Positions 23,241 to 35,746 of a DNA stretch of 64,000 nt are shown one piece after another. The DNA lies in NCBI GenBank assembly GCA_023213395.1, contig CM041465.1:39687741-39751740 (forward strand), written 5' to 3'. Source of the stretch: Cycas panzhihuaensis (Eukaryota > Cycadophyta). A program made the position numbers and the translations under genes. Position 1 is the stretch's first letter, and the number at the start of each line of letters is the position of its first letter. The notes beneath the pieces were generated by a model. It ran no database searches, was not told the DNA's origin, and was given only the letters and a program-made list of their open reading frames with translations.

Positions 23241-24679
23241 TATCTTCATCTGTATAACTTCTTTCAATCAACATTCTATCAACCATTTATCAAATTAACA
23301 AACAAGCAAAGTGATTTTTAAGTCCATATCAAATAATAACCATCTATCAAAATATATGGGTAACTAGTCTTTGTAATTGCCAATTTTTTAATTTATTATT
23401 TTAGATACATGGTTTATCATTCTTTTAATTTTCTTGTACAAAAATAGTTTTTCTTTTTTTCAATTAGACCATTTCTACAGTTGAATATTAGTTAGATCTT
23501 CTCTACAACTAATACTTGGTATGCAATATGAGATTTTTTTTTATCTCGTTGAGAGGTGGATTTTTTATAATCTCTTTATCTCTCCATCATTAATACCAAG
23601 TAGTGTCATTAATCATCAAAACAGGTTCAATCAACTAGGTGGTCTACTCATTTAGTTAGTGCTTACTATCCACTAAACCAAATGTGTTTTTTCAAGGGGG
23701 ATATTGCATGTCCAACATATCAAAAAATTTTCATATCATAATTCATCAAATGTTTCTTACTTCATGAATTTTTTCAACTTACTTTGAGTGTTCAAATGTC
23801 ATAAATGAGTCTTACTTTATTCACATTTAAACAAAACTTTCTTATTCTTTCACCATATTTTAAAACTAATATCATCATTATGTTTGGAGCCTTTGGAAAC
23901 ATCAAAATATATTGAAATTATTATAAAAACAACTATGGAATTCATCCTTTATAAGAGTTTGAGCACTTGTATCAACTTTACCCTTTATTTTCTCTGTCAT
24001 CTGTTGTCTGAAGTATGTCGTGCAACCACTCATTTTAACCATCTTGAAGTTGCCTTTATAATGTAACTAATGGTACCTAATTCTGACATATGAGTGATAA
24101 GCCATGATAAAAAATATACCAATGTACCATGAAAAACTATGCGATCCTTAAGATAATACTTTTAGATTTCAAAATTTATTCAAATTTCATATAAAATTTT
24201 TACAAAGTAAAAAATTATCTAGTTTAGTTAACTTCATTTTAGAGCCTGTCCCCTTCGCAACTTACCCCTCAGTCGCTTGGGCTTTCCATGTAACTTGCAA
24301 CTTATATATAGGGTTAAAATTCAGATTTTAAGCATTATAAAAAAGACTTTACTTTTTGTTTCCAAATGTTAATTTTTTTATAAATTAAAAAAAATTGCAT
24401 CAAAAACAATGTTTGTGGAGCTAAAGGTTTGATTAGGGCATGTTTTCTATGTTTAATCTTCATAAGTTATGGTGTAGGTGTAAGTTTCATGGAGGTCATT
24501 CTCACATTCATCTTTCTTTATGAGGTTGGATCACTAGCATAACATTAGTATATTCAAACTTCTGGCTCATCAAATACAGCTCATATCTAGCTCATATACT
24601 GTCTCATATACAACTTTGTTACTGACTCTTTAGGCTTCTTCTTATTGCACAAGATCTCTCAATCATGGCTCTGATGCCA
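22952..24679 (-). other. Array internal region A, with a TA microsatellite
   Basis: There is no intact reading frame. The minus strand has short gag-like open pieces broken by stops, too worn to name. A (TA)n run of about 16 units lies at 23205-23237, absent from internal regions B and C. A PBS-type string (ggctctgatgcca) closes the region at 24667-24679. Confidence 0.7.
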
Positions 24680-25122
24680 TGTTAAAATATTATTATTATA
24701 CCACGTTAAAATTTACAATAGAATAATCGATTCATAAGATATATACACAAGTAAATAAATTAATATATAAAGTAAAGTATCAAACATTCATTAAGTATTA
24801 AAGAGAATTCACAAGCATTCATCACAAGAGAGACACTATACCATGGGAGAGGGTGGATTTTGGACTCCTCTTATGATAATAATGATTACATCTCTATGTC
24901 TTTAACCTTTTTCAAGTTCTTAAGTAGTGTGTTTATATATTGATAATATGATTCACCTCATGAGTAGCTTATGATATGTCTTGAGCCTTTATATCATGTA
25001 ATAATATGATTATATGGATATGTATGTATCTCATATATCTTGATGTATGTGAATGGTGGGATGTGAATGTGTATATCATATACATTGAACATTATATATA
25101 TGTGATTATCACATATTTAATA
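24680..25122 (-). repeat. Array LTR 2
   Basis: Long form, with an internal taccacgttaaaattt showing the duplicated end. The right end is mutated from aaca to aata and is followed by ttccccct, the polypurine tract on the minus strand. Confidence 0.78.
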
Positions 25123-26803
25123 TTCCCCCTTAATGTTTAATGTCTTTGAATCTTGCTTTCAAGTATTCATCCATTGATTTTTAATTTGAATGTTAGATCC
25201 TATAACATGTATCATGTATGTTGTGTCATCACCTATAACCTTTAATCATCTTGCTTGTCTCCTGTAAGCATTAATGTATATGTAGTCATCCATGTACTAG
25301 TAGTGACCATCTATAAACAACCAACCTATAATATAACCAACATCAACATCAATATACATAAAGTGTTTTCGTGTACAAATTCATATCTTCAATTGTATAA
25401 CTGTTTACAATCAACATTTTGTCAACTATTTATTAATCAATAAACAAACAAGTGATTTCTAAGTCCATATAAAACAATAACTATCTATTGAAACACATAG
25501 GTAACCAACATCTATAATCACTAGTTTTTTAGATAATTATTTTAGATACATGGTTTATCATTCTTTTAAATTACTTGTACAAAAGTAGATTCTTTCTTTC
25601 ATTTAACTAGACCATTTCAATAACTTAATAGTAATTAGATCTCATCTATAGCTAATACTTGGTATGCCACATGAGAGTTTTTTTCATCTCATTAACAAGT
25701 AGATTTCTTACAATCTCCTTATCTCTCCATCATCAATACCAAGTGGTATTATAAATCATCAAAAATAGGTTCAACAAACTAGGTGGCCTACTCATCTAGG
25801 TAGTTCTTACCATCCACTAAACTAAATGTGTTTTTTCAAGGGGGATATTACATATCATAAATTCATCAAATGATTTTCACTTCATGAGTTTTTTTCAACT
25901 AACTTTAAGGCTTCAAATGTCATAAATGTGCCTTAATTTCTTCACACTTAAATGAAACTTTCTTATTCTTTTACTATCTTTTAAAAATAATATCAAGATT
26001 ATGTTTAAAGCCTTTAAAAATATACTAATTTTTTTTTTTAAATAATTATGGAATTCATCATTTATAAGGTTTTAAGCACTTATATCAAATTTACCCTTCA
26101 TTTTCTCTATCATGTGTATGACCACTTGTTTTGACTCTTGAAGTTGCCTTTCTAATGCAACTGATGGTACTTGATTCTAAAATATGAGAGATGAGTTATA
26201 ATAAAAAATATATTAATGTACCATAACAAACTATACATTCCTTAATAAATTACTTTCAATTTTAAAAAAATATTTAATATAAAAAGTTTATAAAGTAAAA
26301 AGTTATCTAATTTAGTTAACTCCATTTTGGAGTTCGTCCACCTCGCAACTTAGCCCCCAGTCCCTTGGGCTCACCATATGACTTGTAGTTGATAGATGGA
26401 GCTAAAATTCAAAGTTTAAACATTGTTAAAAATGCTTTAATTTTTATTTTTAAATGTAAATTTTTTTATAAATTAAAAAAAAAAAAATTTGAGGACCATT
26501 ACTTTCTAAAGGCATATTATTGGATGATGTCAAGGCTCAAGACACATCATAGGCTACTATTGAGGTGAATCAAATTTAGTCTTCATAATTTATGGTGTGG
26601 GCGTAAGTTTTTATGGAGGTCATTCTAATATTTTTCTTCCTTTATGCATCTGGATCATTTTCATAACACTACCATATTCAAACTTCTAGCTCATCAAATA
26701 CACCTCATATTTGACTCTTGTACTAGCTCATGTACGACTCTATTATTGGCTCCATAGGCTTCTTCTCACTGCACAAGATCTTCCAACCATGGCTTTGATA
26801 CCA
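25123..26803 (-). other. Array internal region B, carrying an inverted LTR fragment
   Basis: Homologous to regions A and C and without an intact reading frame. At 26512-26575 it has a piece of the LTR in opposite orientation, matching 24950-25010 of LTR 2 as its reverse complement. Regions A and C have unrelated sequence at this place. Confidence 0.7.
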
Positions 26804-27249
26804 TGTTAAACTTTATAATAGCAGGTTTGACTTATGAGATATATACAAGTAAATAAATTAACATATAAAGTAAAGTATCGAACATTCATTAAGTATTAAA
26901 GAGCATTTGCAAGCATTTGTTATAAGAGAGACATCAAGATTTATATGTGGAAAACCCAGTATGGGAAAAACATGGGAGAAGGTGGAGTTTAGACTCCTCT
27001 TATAATTATAATAATTACATCTTTAGGTTCTTTACTTTTTTCAAATTCTCAAGTGGTATATGTATATATTTATAATATAATTCACCTTATAAGTAGCCTA
27101 TGATGTATCCTAAGCTTTTACATCATTCAATAAAATGATTATATGGATATGTATACATCTCATATATCTCAATGTATATAAATGGTAGAATGTATATGTG
27201 TATATTAAATATATTAAATATTACATATATAATTATCATATATTTAGCA
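26804..27249 (-). repeat. Array LTR 3 (short form)
   Basis: It begins tgttaaactttataatag directly after gctttgatacca. The extra ~24-base end present in LTRs 1, 2 and 4 is missing, which fits a deletion between the two PBS-like copies. Confidence 0.78.
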
Positions 27250-29156
27250 TTCTTCTTTAATGTTTAATGTCTTTTAATCTTGACTTCAGGTCTTTAAGTC
27301 TTCATCCCTTAATTTGCAACCTGTATGCTAGATCTTGTAACATGTATCTTGTATGCTATGTCATTACTTGCAACCTTTAATCATCATGCTTATGTCTTAT
27401 AAGCATTAACCTATGTATAGTCATCTGTGTAACAACAATGACTATTTATGTATAATTGACCTATAATATAATCAATATTAACATCAACATATATGAAGTA
27501 TTTTCATGTACATCTTCATATCTTTATCTATATAGTTACTTTCAATTAATATTCTATCAATCATTTATTAAATCAATAAATAAATAAAGTTATGTTTTAG
27601 TCTATATAAAACAATAACCATCTACCAAAATGAATGGATAACTAGACTCTATAATTGTTAATTCTTTAGGTAATTGCTTTGGATAGATGGTTTATCATTC
27701 TTTCAAATTGTTTATACAAAAGTAGCTTCTTTCTTTCTTTTAGTTGGACTATTTCAACAATTAAATATTAGCTAGATGTCATATACAACTAATACTTGGT
27801 ATGCCACATGGAGATTTTTCTTTGGCTTATTAACAAGTGAATTTCTTACAATCTCCTTATCTCTCCATCATCAGTACTAGATAGTGTCAATCATCAAAAC
27901 AGGTTCAATCAACTAAGTGGTTTGCTTATTTAGTTAGTGTTTATCATCCACTAAACCAAATGTGTTGTTTCAAGGGGGATATTGCATGTCTAGCATATCA
28001 AGAATTTTTCATATCATAAATTAATCAAATATTTCTCACTTCATAATTTTTTACAATTGACTTTGAGTCTTTAAATATCATAAATGTGGCTTAATTAATT
28101 TATATTTAAATGAAACTTTCTTATTCTTTCATTGTCTTTCAAAAATAAGTTTGAAGCCTTTGAAAACATCAAAATATACTAATTTTTTTAAAAAAACAAT
28201 TATGGAATTAATCTTCTATGAGGTTTTGAGTACTTGTATAAACTTTACTTTTCATTTTCTTCATTATTTATTATCTGAAGTATGTCATGCAACCACTCAT
28301 TTTGACTATCTCGAAGTTGCTTTTTTAACACAACTGATGACACCTTATTTTGAGATATGAGTGATAAGTTATGATAAAAAATATGCCAATGTATCATGAA
28401 AAACTATGTGATCCTTAGGAAATTATTTTTGAATTTAAAAAACTATTTAAACTTCATGTAAAAATTTTTCAAAGTAAAAAATTATCTAGTATAGTTAGCT
28501 CTATTTTGGAGTTTACCCTCTTCACAAATTAGCCTTTAGATGCTTGGACTGTGCATATGACCTGTAGCTGATAGATGGGGCTAAAATTTGGATTTCAAAC
28601 ATTATAAAAAACACTTTAATTTTTATTTCCAAATATAAATTTTTTTACAAATCAATTTTTTTTTTTAAGAAAACAACAGCAAAAATAATATCAATAATGC
28701 ATCTTTTATTTGGTCCAATCTGTGTATATATTCACGATCTGTCTCTTCTGTGTCTAAATGAATTTTTCTTTTTTTTCTATTAGTTTATGATATATTCTCT
28801 ACATTTAATGTCTATGGACATGTTAATATATCTCATATGAGCTTGTTCCTTCCTTTTTGACTCCCATGATGGACAGTTTATGTAATAAATATTTTATTGG
28901 TTGAGTTTAGGGTTTGACTAGGGCATGTTTGCTATGTTAAATTTCATAGGTTATGGTGTGAGTGTAAGTTTTTATGGAGGTTGTTTTCATATTCATATTC
29001 CTTTATGTAGTTAAATCACTGGCATATTCAAATTTTTGGCTCATTAAATACACTTCATATTCGATTATTGTATTTGCTTATATATGATTCTATTACTAGC
29101 TCCATAGGTTTTTTCTCATTGCATAAAATTTTTTAATCATGGGTCTGATACTGCCA
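27250..29156 (-). other. Array internal region C
   Basis: Homologous to A and B but about 200 bases longer. The extra DNA is at about 28650-28910, where the text departs from regions A and B and then rejoins at the agggcatgtt phrase near 28920. No intact frame is present. Plus-strand short open stretches such as 28151-28360 recur at the same place in region A and reflect homology, not a gene. Confidence 0.65.
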
Positions 29157-29630
29157 TATTAAAATATTGTTGTGATATCATATTAAAATTTATAATCACA
29201 AAATTAACTCATGAGATATGTATACAAGTAAATGAATCAACATATAAAGTAAAGTATCAAACATTCATCAAGTATTGAAGAGCATTCATAAGCATTTACC
29301 ACAAGAGTGACACCAAGATTTATACATGAAAAATATAGTGTAGGATAAACCACAAGAGAGAGTGGAGTTTGGACTCTTCTTATGATCATAATGATTACAT
29401 CTTTAGGTCTTCAATCTTTCTCAAGTTCTCAAGTTATGTGTGTATATATTTATAGTATGTTTCACCTCATGAGCAGCCTATCATGTATCTTAAGCCTTTA
29501 CATCATTCAATAATATGATTATATAGATATGTGTACATCTCATATATCTTGATATATATGAATGGTGGGATGTATACATGTACATCATATACATTAAATA
29601 TTACATATGTGATTATCACGTATTTTAACA
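29157..29630 (-). repeat. Array LTR 4 (5' end of array)
   Basis: Long form. The left end is mutated from tgtt to tatt and the right end tattttaaca is intact. No polypurine tract follows at 29631, as expected for the outermost 5' LTR on the minus strand. Confidence 0.8.
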
Positions 29631-29899
29631 GACTCAACCTAGAAGGAAGATGTAAATAGAATATGGATGAAAGTGATTTGAGAGGACATAGTCTTTCCCA
29701 TGCTACCAAGTAATAATTTATAAAGAAAGAATAAGACATGCTAAGAGCATAGTGAATGTTGGGTAAGATAGAAGGTATAGGGATGTATACATAGTCCAAG
29801 ATTCTCCATCACACTAAGAAGATAGGTGAAGATGTGACCACTTACAGGATTGATAGTGGAAAAAGAACTGATTTTAGAAGATAAAGAGAAAGATAAAGA

Positions 29900-31960
29900 C
29901 TCTACAAAGTTAGAAGTAACAGAATCATAAACCTTAGTTCAAGAAGTAGGGATTCAAACAAAGGAAGATATAAAAGATTTAGAAAAAAATCAATAATGCA
30001 CATTAGAGTAGGCCCTTGTCAATGAAGGTAGTTCTCAATTAAAATCTTTAGATACAAAGGTGCCAGAAAATTCCAATATATCAAAAGGTGAGAGCATTTT
30101 CACAATTGTAGAGAATTATAGTACTTTCAATAAAGGGTGGGGTCATCCCCTTATAAAAGTACAAACCCACTTCACTTAGCACAAGAGTCCCTTGTATGAA
30201 AGAATGGGAGAGAGGTTTATTGGATCAATCTTGTTTGGAGCATTCATCCTAGAAGAACAAGGAATGAAAATAACCGATTACTAATTGGGAATGGTATGAA
30301 TATTATAAGAGGCAGTTTGTTACAAGGAATAACAACATATTCATTAATGAGAGGAGTTTAAAGTCAACCATCAATAAGCAGCATTGGAACTCATGGAAAC
30401 ATTGTATAAGGAGGAACAGGAAGGGACATTATGTCATCAATAGAAAGCTTAAATTTAATTATAGCAACTAGAGAACAACCAATAACTTGTTATGCAATTA
30501 TACAAAATGATATTACTTTTGCAAATTTACAGTTTGATGGATTAGGAGATTTAGGAGATCATTTAACATTCTTTGTAAACATACTAAAAGTAAAAGAGAT
30601 ATAGGATATTGATGAAATAAAGGCAAGGTTATTTTCAATCCTAAGAGGAGTTGTATTATCATGGTCTGAGTGTGTTTCTGTACAAAATCCAACGTGGGAT
30701 AGTTGCAAGTTTATCTTTTAGATCAATTCCAGAAATCAAAAGATCCCATGGTAATTTTTCAAGAATTGGAGGAGATTTTTCAACTTAAAAGAGAATCAAT
30801 AAGTTATTTCGATGGACATATATGAATTATCATGAATACAATGAATTCAATAACCCTAATTAATCTTATGCTAGTTTTAAAGTATTTTGTTCAAGGGTTG
30901 ATGCATCAACTAAGGGAAAACCTTGCACCCCATGAATAGTTATGAAAAAGTATGGGAGCTAGCACTAAAGTTGGAGAATTAAATGAAGATGACATATCAA
31001 TAACTAGTCATGTAGATGGGGTCAAATTTTTAGTTTAGACATAACTTGTAGCAAGCATCTCAGATGGGAGTTAATTTGTAGCAACCAACATCAAATTTTC
31101 AATAAGGAGCAAATTTCTAAATGGGAATCAATCCTCAATAAGGACTACCATTGCTACAATTAGGATATAATTCCCAATATACTTCACAAATGGGTTTCAA
31201 CCTATAGTTGGAAGCCTTGAAATGAAAAGTGGATATTTTAAAACAACCACTAGTTATTTCAGTACTAGTTAGGTTGCAACAAAATTAAGAAATTGAATGA
31301 TTATAGATGGAACTATCTTGCCCATGCCTAGAAAAATCCAAGGAAAGTGTGTGATGTCCCCCACCATGTAATCATCAAGGCCATCTTTGGAATGAGCACT
31401 AAGAAGAAGTAATGGGGAAATGGTTATGAGAATTATTGAAGGAATAATCATAGGTGTAGCCAAATAATACAAATAGAAGACAAAGCACATTCGATATTAC
31501 TTGTGTTAGAGATAGGGGTACTATTGATCAGAATGTTCCATAGAAGAAAAAGGAGAATACATTTGTGAAGAATATGGGCCATTTAATTATGAGTGGACAA
31601 ATTATTTAAAGAATCTGAATGCTCAGGATTAAACATCTAACTTAGCAACAAAGGTCCCAAATAAAGAAATTACTTCCTATTTGCAAAATTAAAGTGGGTA
31701 GGTGGTAACAACTCTTATGGTGGGGAACTTTTCAGAACCTATAATAGAGTAGTAGAAACTCCAAGGGGTTATTAAAGTTCTACAAGAAGTAATGAATAAA
31801 GTGTAGTAGGAAGAAATGCACCAGGATCAATGCTTCAAAGGACATACATACAAGCAGAGAATGATATTTAAGAAGACTCAACAACAAGGAGAAAAAATAA
31901 ACCCATGGCAAAAATTATAATCAATTCAAGATTTGCTTATAAAATTAGGAGTGACCATTC
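29900..31960 (+). pseudogene. G1 gag
   Basis: The frame with fewest stops reads FNKGWGHPLIKVQTHF (about 30130), LQFDGLGDLGDHLTFF (about 30520) and ARLFSILRGVVLSWSE (about 30620), the L-x-G-x-A-x-x-W pattern of the Ty3 retrotransposon gag domain, then NPTWDSCKF. YEKVWELALKLEN near 30960 corresponds to the YE-V-KLKLKFEN motif of the G2 gag. The region 31000-31960 is rich in Gln, Asn and Met as in G2 and has no zinc knuckle I can see. Gag would assemble the particle. Many frame breaks. Confidence 0.78.
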
Positions 31961-31989
31961 CTATTATTGTAGTTTTTAAGTGATGGGAA

Positions 31990-32340
31990 GCTAACTACTT
32001 CCAATAGATCATTTTGGATCATATGAGAAGTCAATATTAAGAGCTTTGAAAAGTAATGTTATGGACCCACATGTTCCAATGGTGACTTTTTTGACAATCA
32101 TTTACAAAACAATTATAGATGGGGGTTCAAGAGTAAATATTTTACCAAAAACTTGTTGGATATCATTAGGAAGGTTGGATGTGGTTGCCCTAGATTACTC
32201 CACTAGGTTAGTAGACCAACTGTAGGTAAGACCAATGGGTACCCTGATGAACGTACCATTTATGGTGGCAGGAATAATTATATTATTAGACTTTGTTATG
32301 GTGTATATACAAAATTATAACAAGACCTATTCGTCTTTAC
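31990..32340 (+). pseudogene. G1 aspartic protease
   Basis: The stretch ending IIDGGSRVNILPKTCWISLG (about 32110-32170) matches the G2 protease reading MDGGLGMNILPKTSWITLG. Retroviral-type aspartic proteases have D-[ST]-G; both elements have D-G-G, so either the family uses Gly here or the Ser codon changed before the two elements separated. VDQL and VRPMGTL follow as in G2. Confidence 0.78.
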
Positions 32341-32613
32341 TTTAGAGGCCGTGATTGCTAGCCACTAAGGCAATCAAGGATTGAGGATGATTTACATTTG
32401 CACTCTTACTAAAAAAACAAGTAGTTATCTTTGTGTTTGGACAATCCCAACATTGAGAGAATACAGAATAAAAAGGTGACCTCTTCCACCACATCGGAAA
32501 CTAGACCTACCATAAATCTTTATTAAAAAATGATGTATCAAGTTTAATCAACACTAAGAACAATTCCAAGTGAATCACCTTCATATTATATGATTAATTA
32601 GTTACAAAATACA

Positions 32614-32970
32614 TGTTGTGTATAATATCTAATTACATAATTATTCCATTCATACTCTCTTTAGGTTTACTTATATTATATATTTGATGTCTTCTTGATT
32701 TGTGTGTCATATAGAAATGTGTGCCACCCCACAATAAGTTGACTAATGAAAGTTTTCATATATTTGGTAAGTTGTATTATAAGTATGTACATTATCCTTC
32801 TTTCTAATTTGATGATTGGCCATTTTTTCATTTCATTATATTAACTTGTACATATTTTATTATTCTTGTACTTTATTTCTTTATCATTCACTCACCATTT
32901 TCATCCATTGTGTGCATAATAGATTTATTTTCTAATATGGTATCAAAGCTATATGATTTACATTCTAGTA
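32614..32970 (+). repeat. 5' LTR of the TRIM-like element
   Basis: It begins TGTTGTGTATAATATC and ends cattctagta. A PBS-like tggtatcaaagc occurs inside it about 37 bases before its end, and the true PBS follows at 32971. Confidence 0.8.
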
Positions 32971-34067
32971 TGGTATCAGAGCCTACTGTTTGAATCCTTG
33001 AGGACAATATTCTAGAGCCTGTTTTTTTAATTTTTAGAGTCATTTGAAGTTGTTTAGGAACTTGATTTTGTGTCTGATTAGTAACTATAAGCTATCATTT
33101 TTCACTTTTTTTAGAGTCATCATGGCTTTTTCACCTATAACCCAAGCATACAAATTCCATTTTTAGCACCATCAGTTGTTTTGGATCTGTAATAGAGAGA
33201 GCTTCATTTTGGTAAGTCACTTGATTGTATTTGGAGTTGATGTAATGTAGATATTTTAACTCAAAGTTAAAAGATTTTTTTAAAGCTTCTTTTCTCTTCA
33301 TTTTTTTTTTAGCATTTTTGGGCACATATATATATTTTTAAAGGTTCCATATCATTTTTTGTATATTGTGTTGGCATAATATATTCTAAATAGGGGGATA
33401 ACATGTATAATTTATTATAAAGGCTTATTTTTTGCTCTAGAGAACCTATATTTGTTAAAAAAATCATTGAAATTTGTTATTTGATGGAGGTGTTTACATT
33501 ATATTTGAGTTACATTTACTTTTTTTAGTCATGTATTGACATTTATTGTTGGATATTTTATCCCATAGTGGCATGTTAAAACCTATATAGATATGTTATA
33601 AGCCCATAGTATCATGATGTAGCCTATAGAGGCATGATTTAGAGCCCATAGAGGTATAATTAGAGGCCATAATACCCTTATAAGGTCTTAGAACCCTTTG
33701 TTTCTAGCCATTAAAACCAAAGACGTTTTTTGTATTATTCCATATAAGCAGGAGACGAGACCTCTTTTTAGCTACTCTTGCTCATTTATTCATCAACTTA
33801 CCTATTGGTTATGTAGGACGATGTGTATTCTAGATGAAGTTGACTTGGAGTTAATTGTACCACATACATAAAGAAACGTTCTAGCTAATTGATAGTCACA
33901 ATGGTTGGTTATCCATGTGATCTAGTGCATGGAGTTCTTTTTATATGGATGTTAGTAATAGATTATATTATTGCAATAACTCATATTTCAATGCTTATTT
34001 AAAGATATTGATATTATACTTTTGATGTGACATTTCACTTTATATAATTATCTATTATAGGGAAAAA

Positions 34068-34425
34068 TGTTAGGTGTAATACTAAATTATATAACTATCC
34101 CCATTTACACTCTCTCTAAGTTTATTTATATTTTATATTTGAGGTTTTCTTGAATTGTATGCCATATAAAAATATATGTCAGCCCACAATAAGTTGACCA
34201 ATGAGGGTTCTCATATATTTGGTTAGTTGTACTATAAATATGTACATCATCATTGTTTCTAATTTGAGGATTGACCATTCTTCTATTTCATTATGTTAAC
34301 TTATACATATTTCATTGTTCATGTATTTCATTTCTTTATTATTCACTCCTCATTTTCATACATTATGTGCATAGTATATTTACTTTCTAACATGGTATTA
34401 GAGTTGTATGATTTACATTCTAACA
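34068..34425 (+). repeat. 3' LTR of the TRIM-like element
   Basis: It begins TGTTAGGTGTAATAC and ends cattctaaca. It also contains the internal PBS-like tggtattagagt at 34393, which shows that this string belongs to the LTR, because a 3' LTR should not be followed by a PBS. Confidence 0.82.
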
Positions 34426-35745
34426 ATACGTAGGAAGAAACTAAGCCAACAAGTTATTATCATCTAGAGTTACACTTAGCAGACTCATCATTAGAAGAAG
34501 AGGAGATGGTCCTTGTAGCCAAACAGGAAGAAGTAGAGGTCACCATGACCCAGTTATGTAAAGACCAAGTAAATGAGGATGAGGTAGAGGAAAAGAAGAC
34601 ATATTTAAAGTGCAACAATTGTAAAGCATGCAAGGTATAACCCAATACTATTTATTAAAGTTTTAGAGATTTTTTCACAATATTAAGGACAAATGAATAT
34701 TGTTAAAGACCATTTGAAAGAGTGTCTATAGATATTAAAAAAATATTAAATGGCATGCAAATTTGTAGGCATATTTATTTCCCCTATCCTTAATCAGACA
34801 AGCTTTTGCTTGGTATAATACACACTGTATGCAACTCCAATACTAGATTATGATGCAATGCAGGTTTCAAATTAGATTTCAAAAAGGAGACTTTGAACTT
34901 CTAAAATTTTGTAATGGGGATAACCCCAGGAAATATATTATGAATTGCTGAGAGGAAAATAAGATTCCATAATAGGTATGGACTTACTTGTGAGTTGTTA
35001 CCTTTGAAGACATTGGTCATAATTGGTACTAATAATATGAGAAATCATAGATAGTGGAATGAGGAGTGTTAATTAAAGAATTCTATTATACTTTTCCTTA
35101 CCATAGTATAAATATTAGAATGTAATCAATTTTATTAGAATTAAAGGAAAAAGGAGACAAATTTCATGATAGGATGCTTTCACATAGAGTTTGATGAAGA
35201 AATGGTTAAAGACCCAATTTAGATCTCTCTTTGACAAAGAGAGCTAGGAGAATTTTCAAGATTTTCCTCAAACATATTCTATAATGGAATATAGTGATAA
35301 AACAATAGATCAAACACCAACATATACATTGTAGGAGGATGGTAAAATAATCCAAGGAAAAGAATTAAAAGTGTAGAAAAATAATATTGGGATAGAAGAG
35401 CAACCCCAATATATTAGTATGGATGATTATTAGGATAAGGAGACTAGAAGCTAAGCAACAATCCTCTTTATCAAATATAAATATGTATTTATATGGTCCT
35501 ATAAGGACCTTAAAGGGATTCCACTAGAGTTGGGAGAGCATTGGATTGAGTTACTCAATGGGCCAAAGCCAGTCAGGTAGTGCCCATATAGAACGAACCC
35601 AAAATACAAAGAAAGGGTCAAAGTAAAGTTGGACAAGTTGCTTGAATTCGAGTACATCTTTAAAGTGGAGAATAATAAGTGGATAAGTTCAATTGTAGTA
35701 GTTACCAAAAGGAATAGGAAATTACAAGTTTATGTTGATTACAGA
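34426..35745 (+). pseudogene. G1 PR-RT linker and start of RT
   Basis: The linker has YYHLELHLADSSLEEEEMVL near 34456, which matches YYHLEICPHF of G2. RT begins with KYKYVFIWSYKDLKGIPLEL (35474 on), then PKYKERVKVKLDKLLEFEY and SSIVVVTKRNRKLQVYVDY, the finger and first palm motifs of gypsy RT. It ends at 35745 inside the V-D-Y-R motif, where the G2 LTR starts. The rest of RT is at 58129. Confidence 0.88.
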
Positions 35746-35746
35746 G

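Larger units (their letters stand above)
22482..29630 (-). mobile_element. Tandem array of a short non-autonomous LTR element: four LTRs, three internal regions
   Basis: Four similar LTRs (22482-22951, 24680-25122, 26804-27249, 29157-29630) alternate with three homologous internal regions of 1728, 1681 and 1907 bases. Each inner junction has a PBS on the left of the LTR and a minus-strand polypurine tract on its right, so all three units are on the minus strand and share LTRs. Sequence left of the first LTR and right of the last is unlike the internal regions, so the array is complete. Flanking pentamers cactt and gactc agree at only three positions. Unequal recombination between LTRs is the simplest origin. 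No pol domain occurs in any unit. Confidence 0.85.
32614..34425 (+). mobile_element. TRIM-like non-autonomous LTR element in G1
   Basis: Direct LTRs lie at 32614-32970 and 34068-34425 (357 and 358 bases, mostly collinear), with a PBS TGGTATCAGAGCC at 32971 and 1.1 kb of internal DNA without a coding frame. A weak purine run (agggaaaaa) precedes the right LTR. The flanks ataca (32609-32613) and atacg (34426-34430) form a target duplication with one transition. Outer gypsy coding continues on both sides. Short LTRs, a short internal region and no genes fit the TRIM class. Within the internal DNA, 33562-33672 holds a degenerate ~22-base repeat around cccatag. Confidence 0.85.

Noticed and set aside
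23884-24066. Plus-strand frame repeated at 28151-28360
   Set aside because: The likeness comes from array units A and C being homologous. Unit B breaks the frame, so there is no sign of coding selection.
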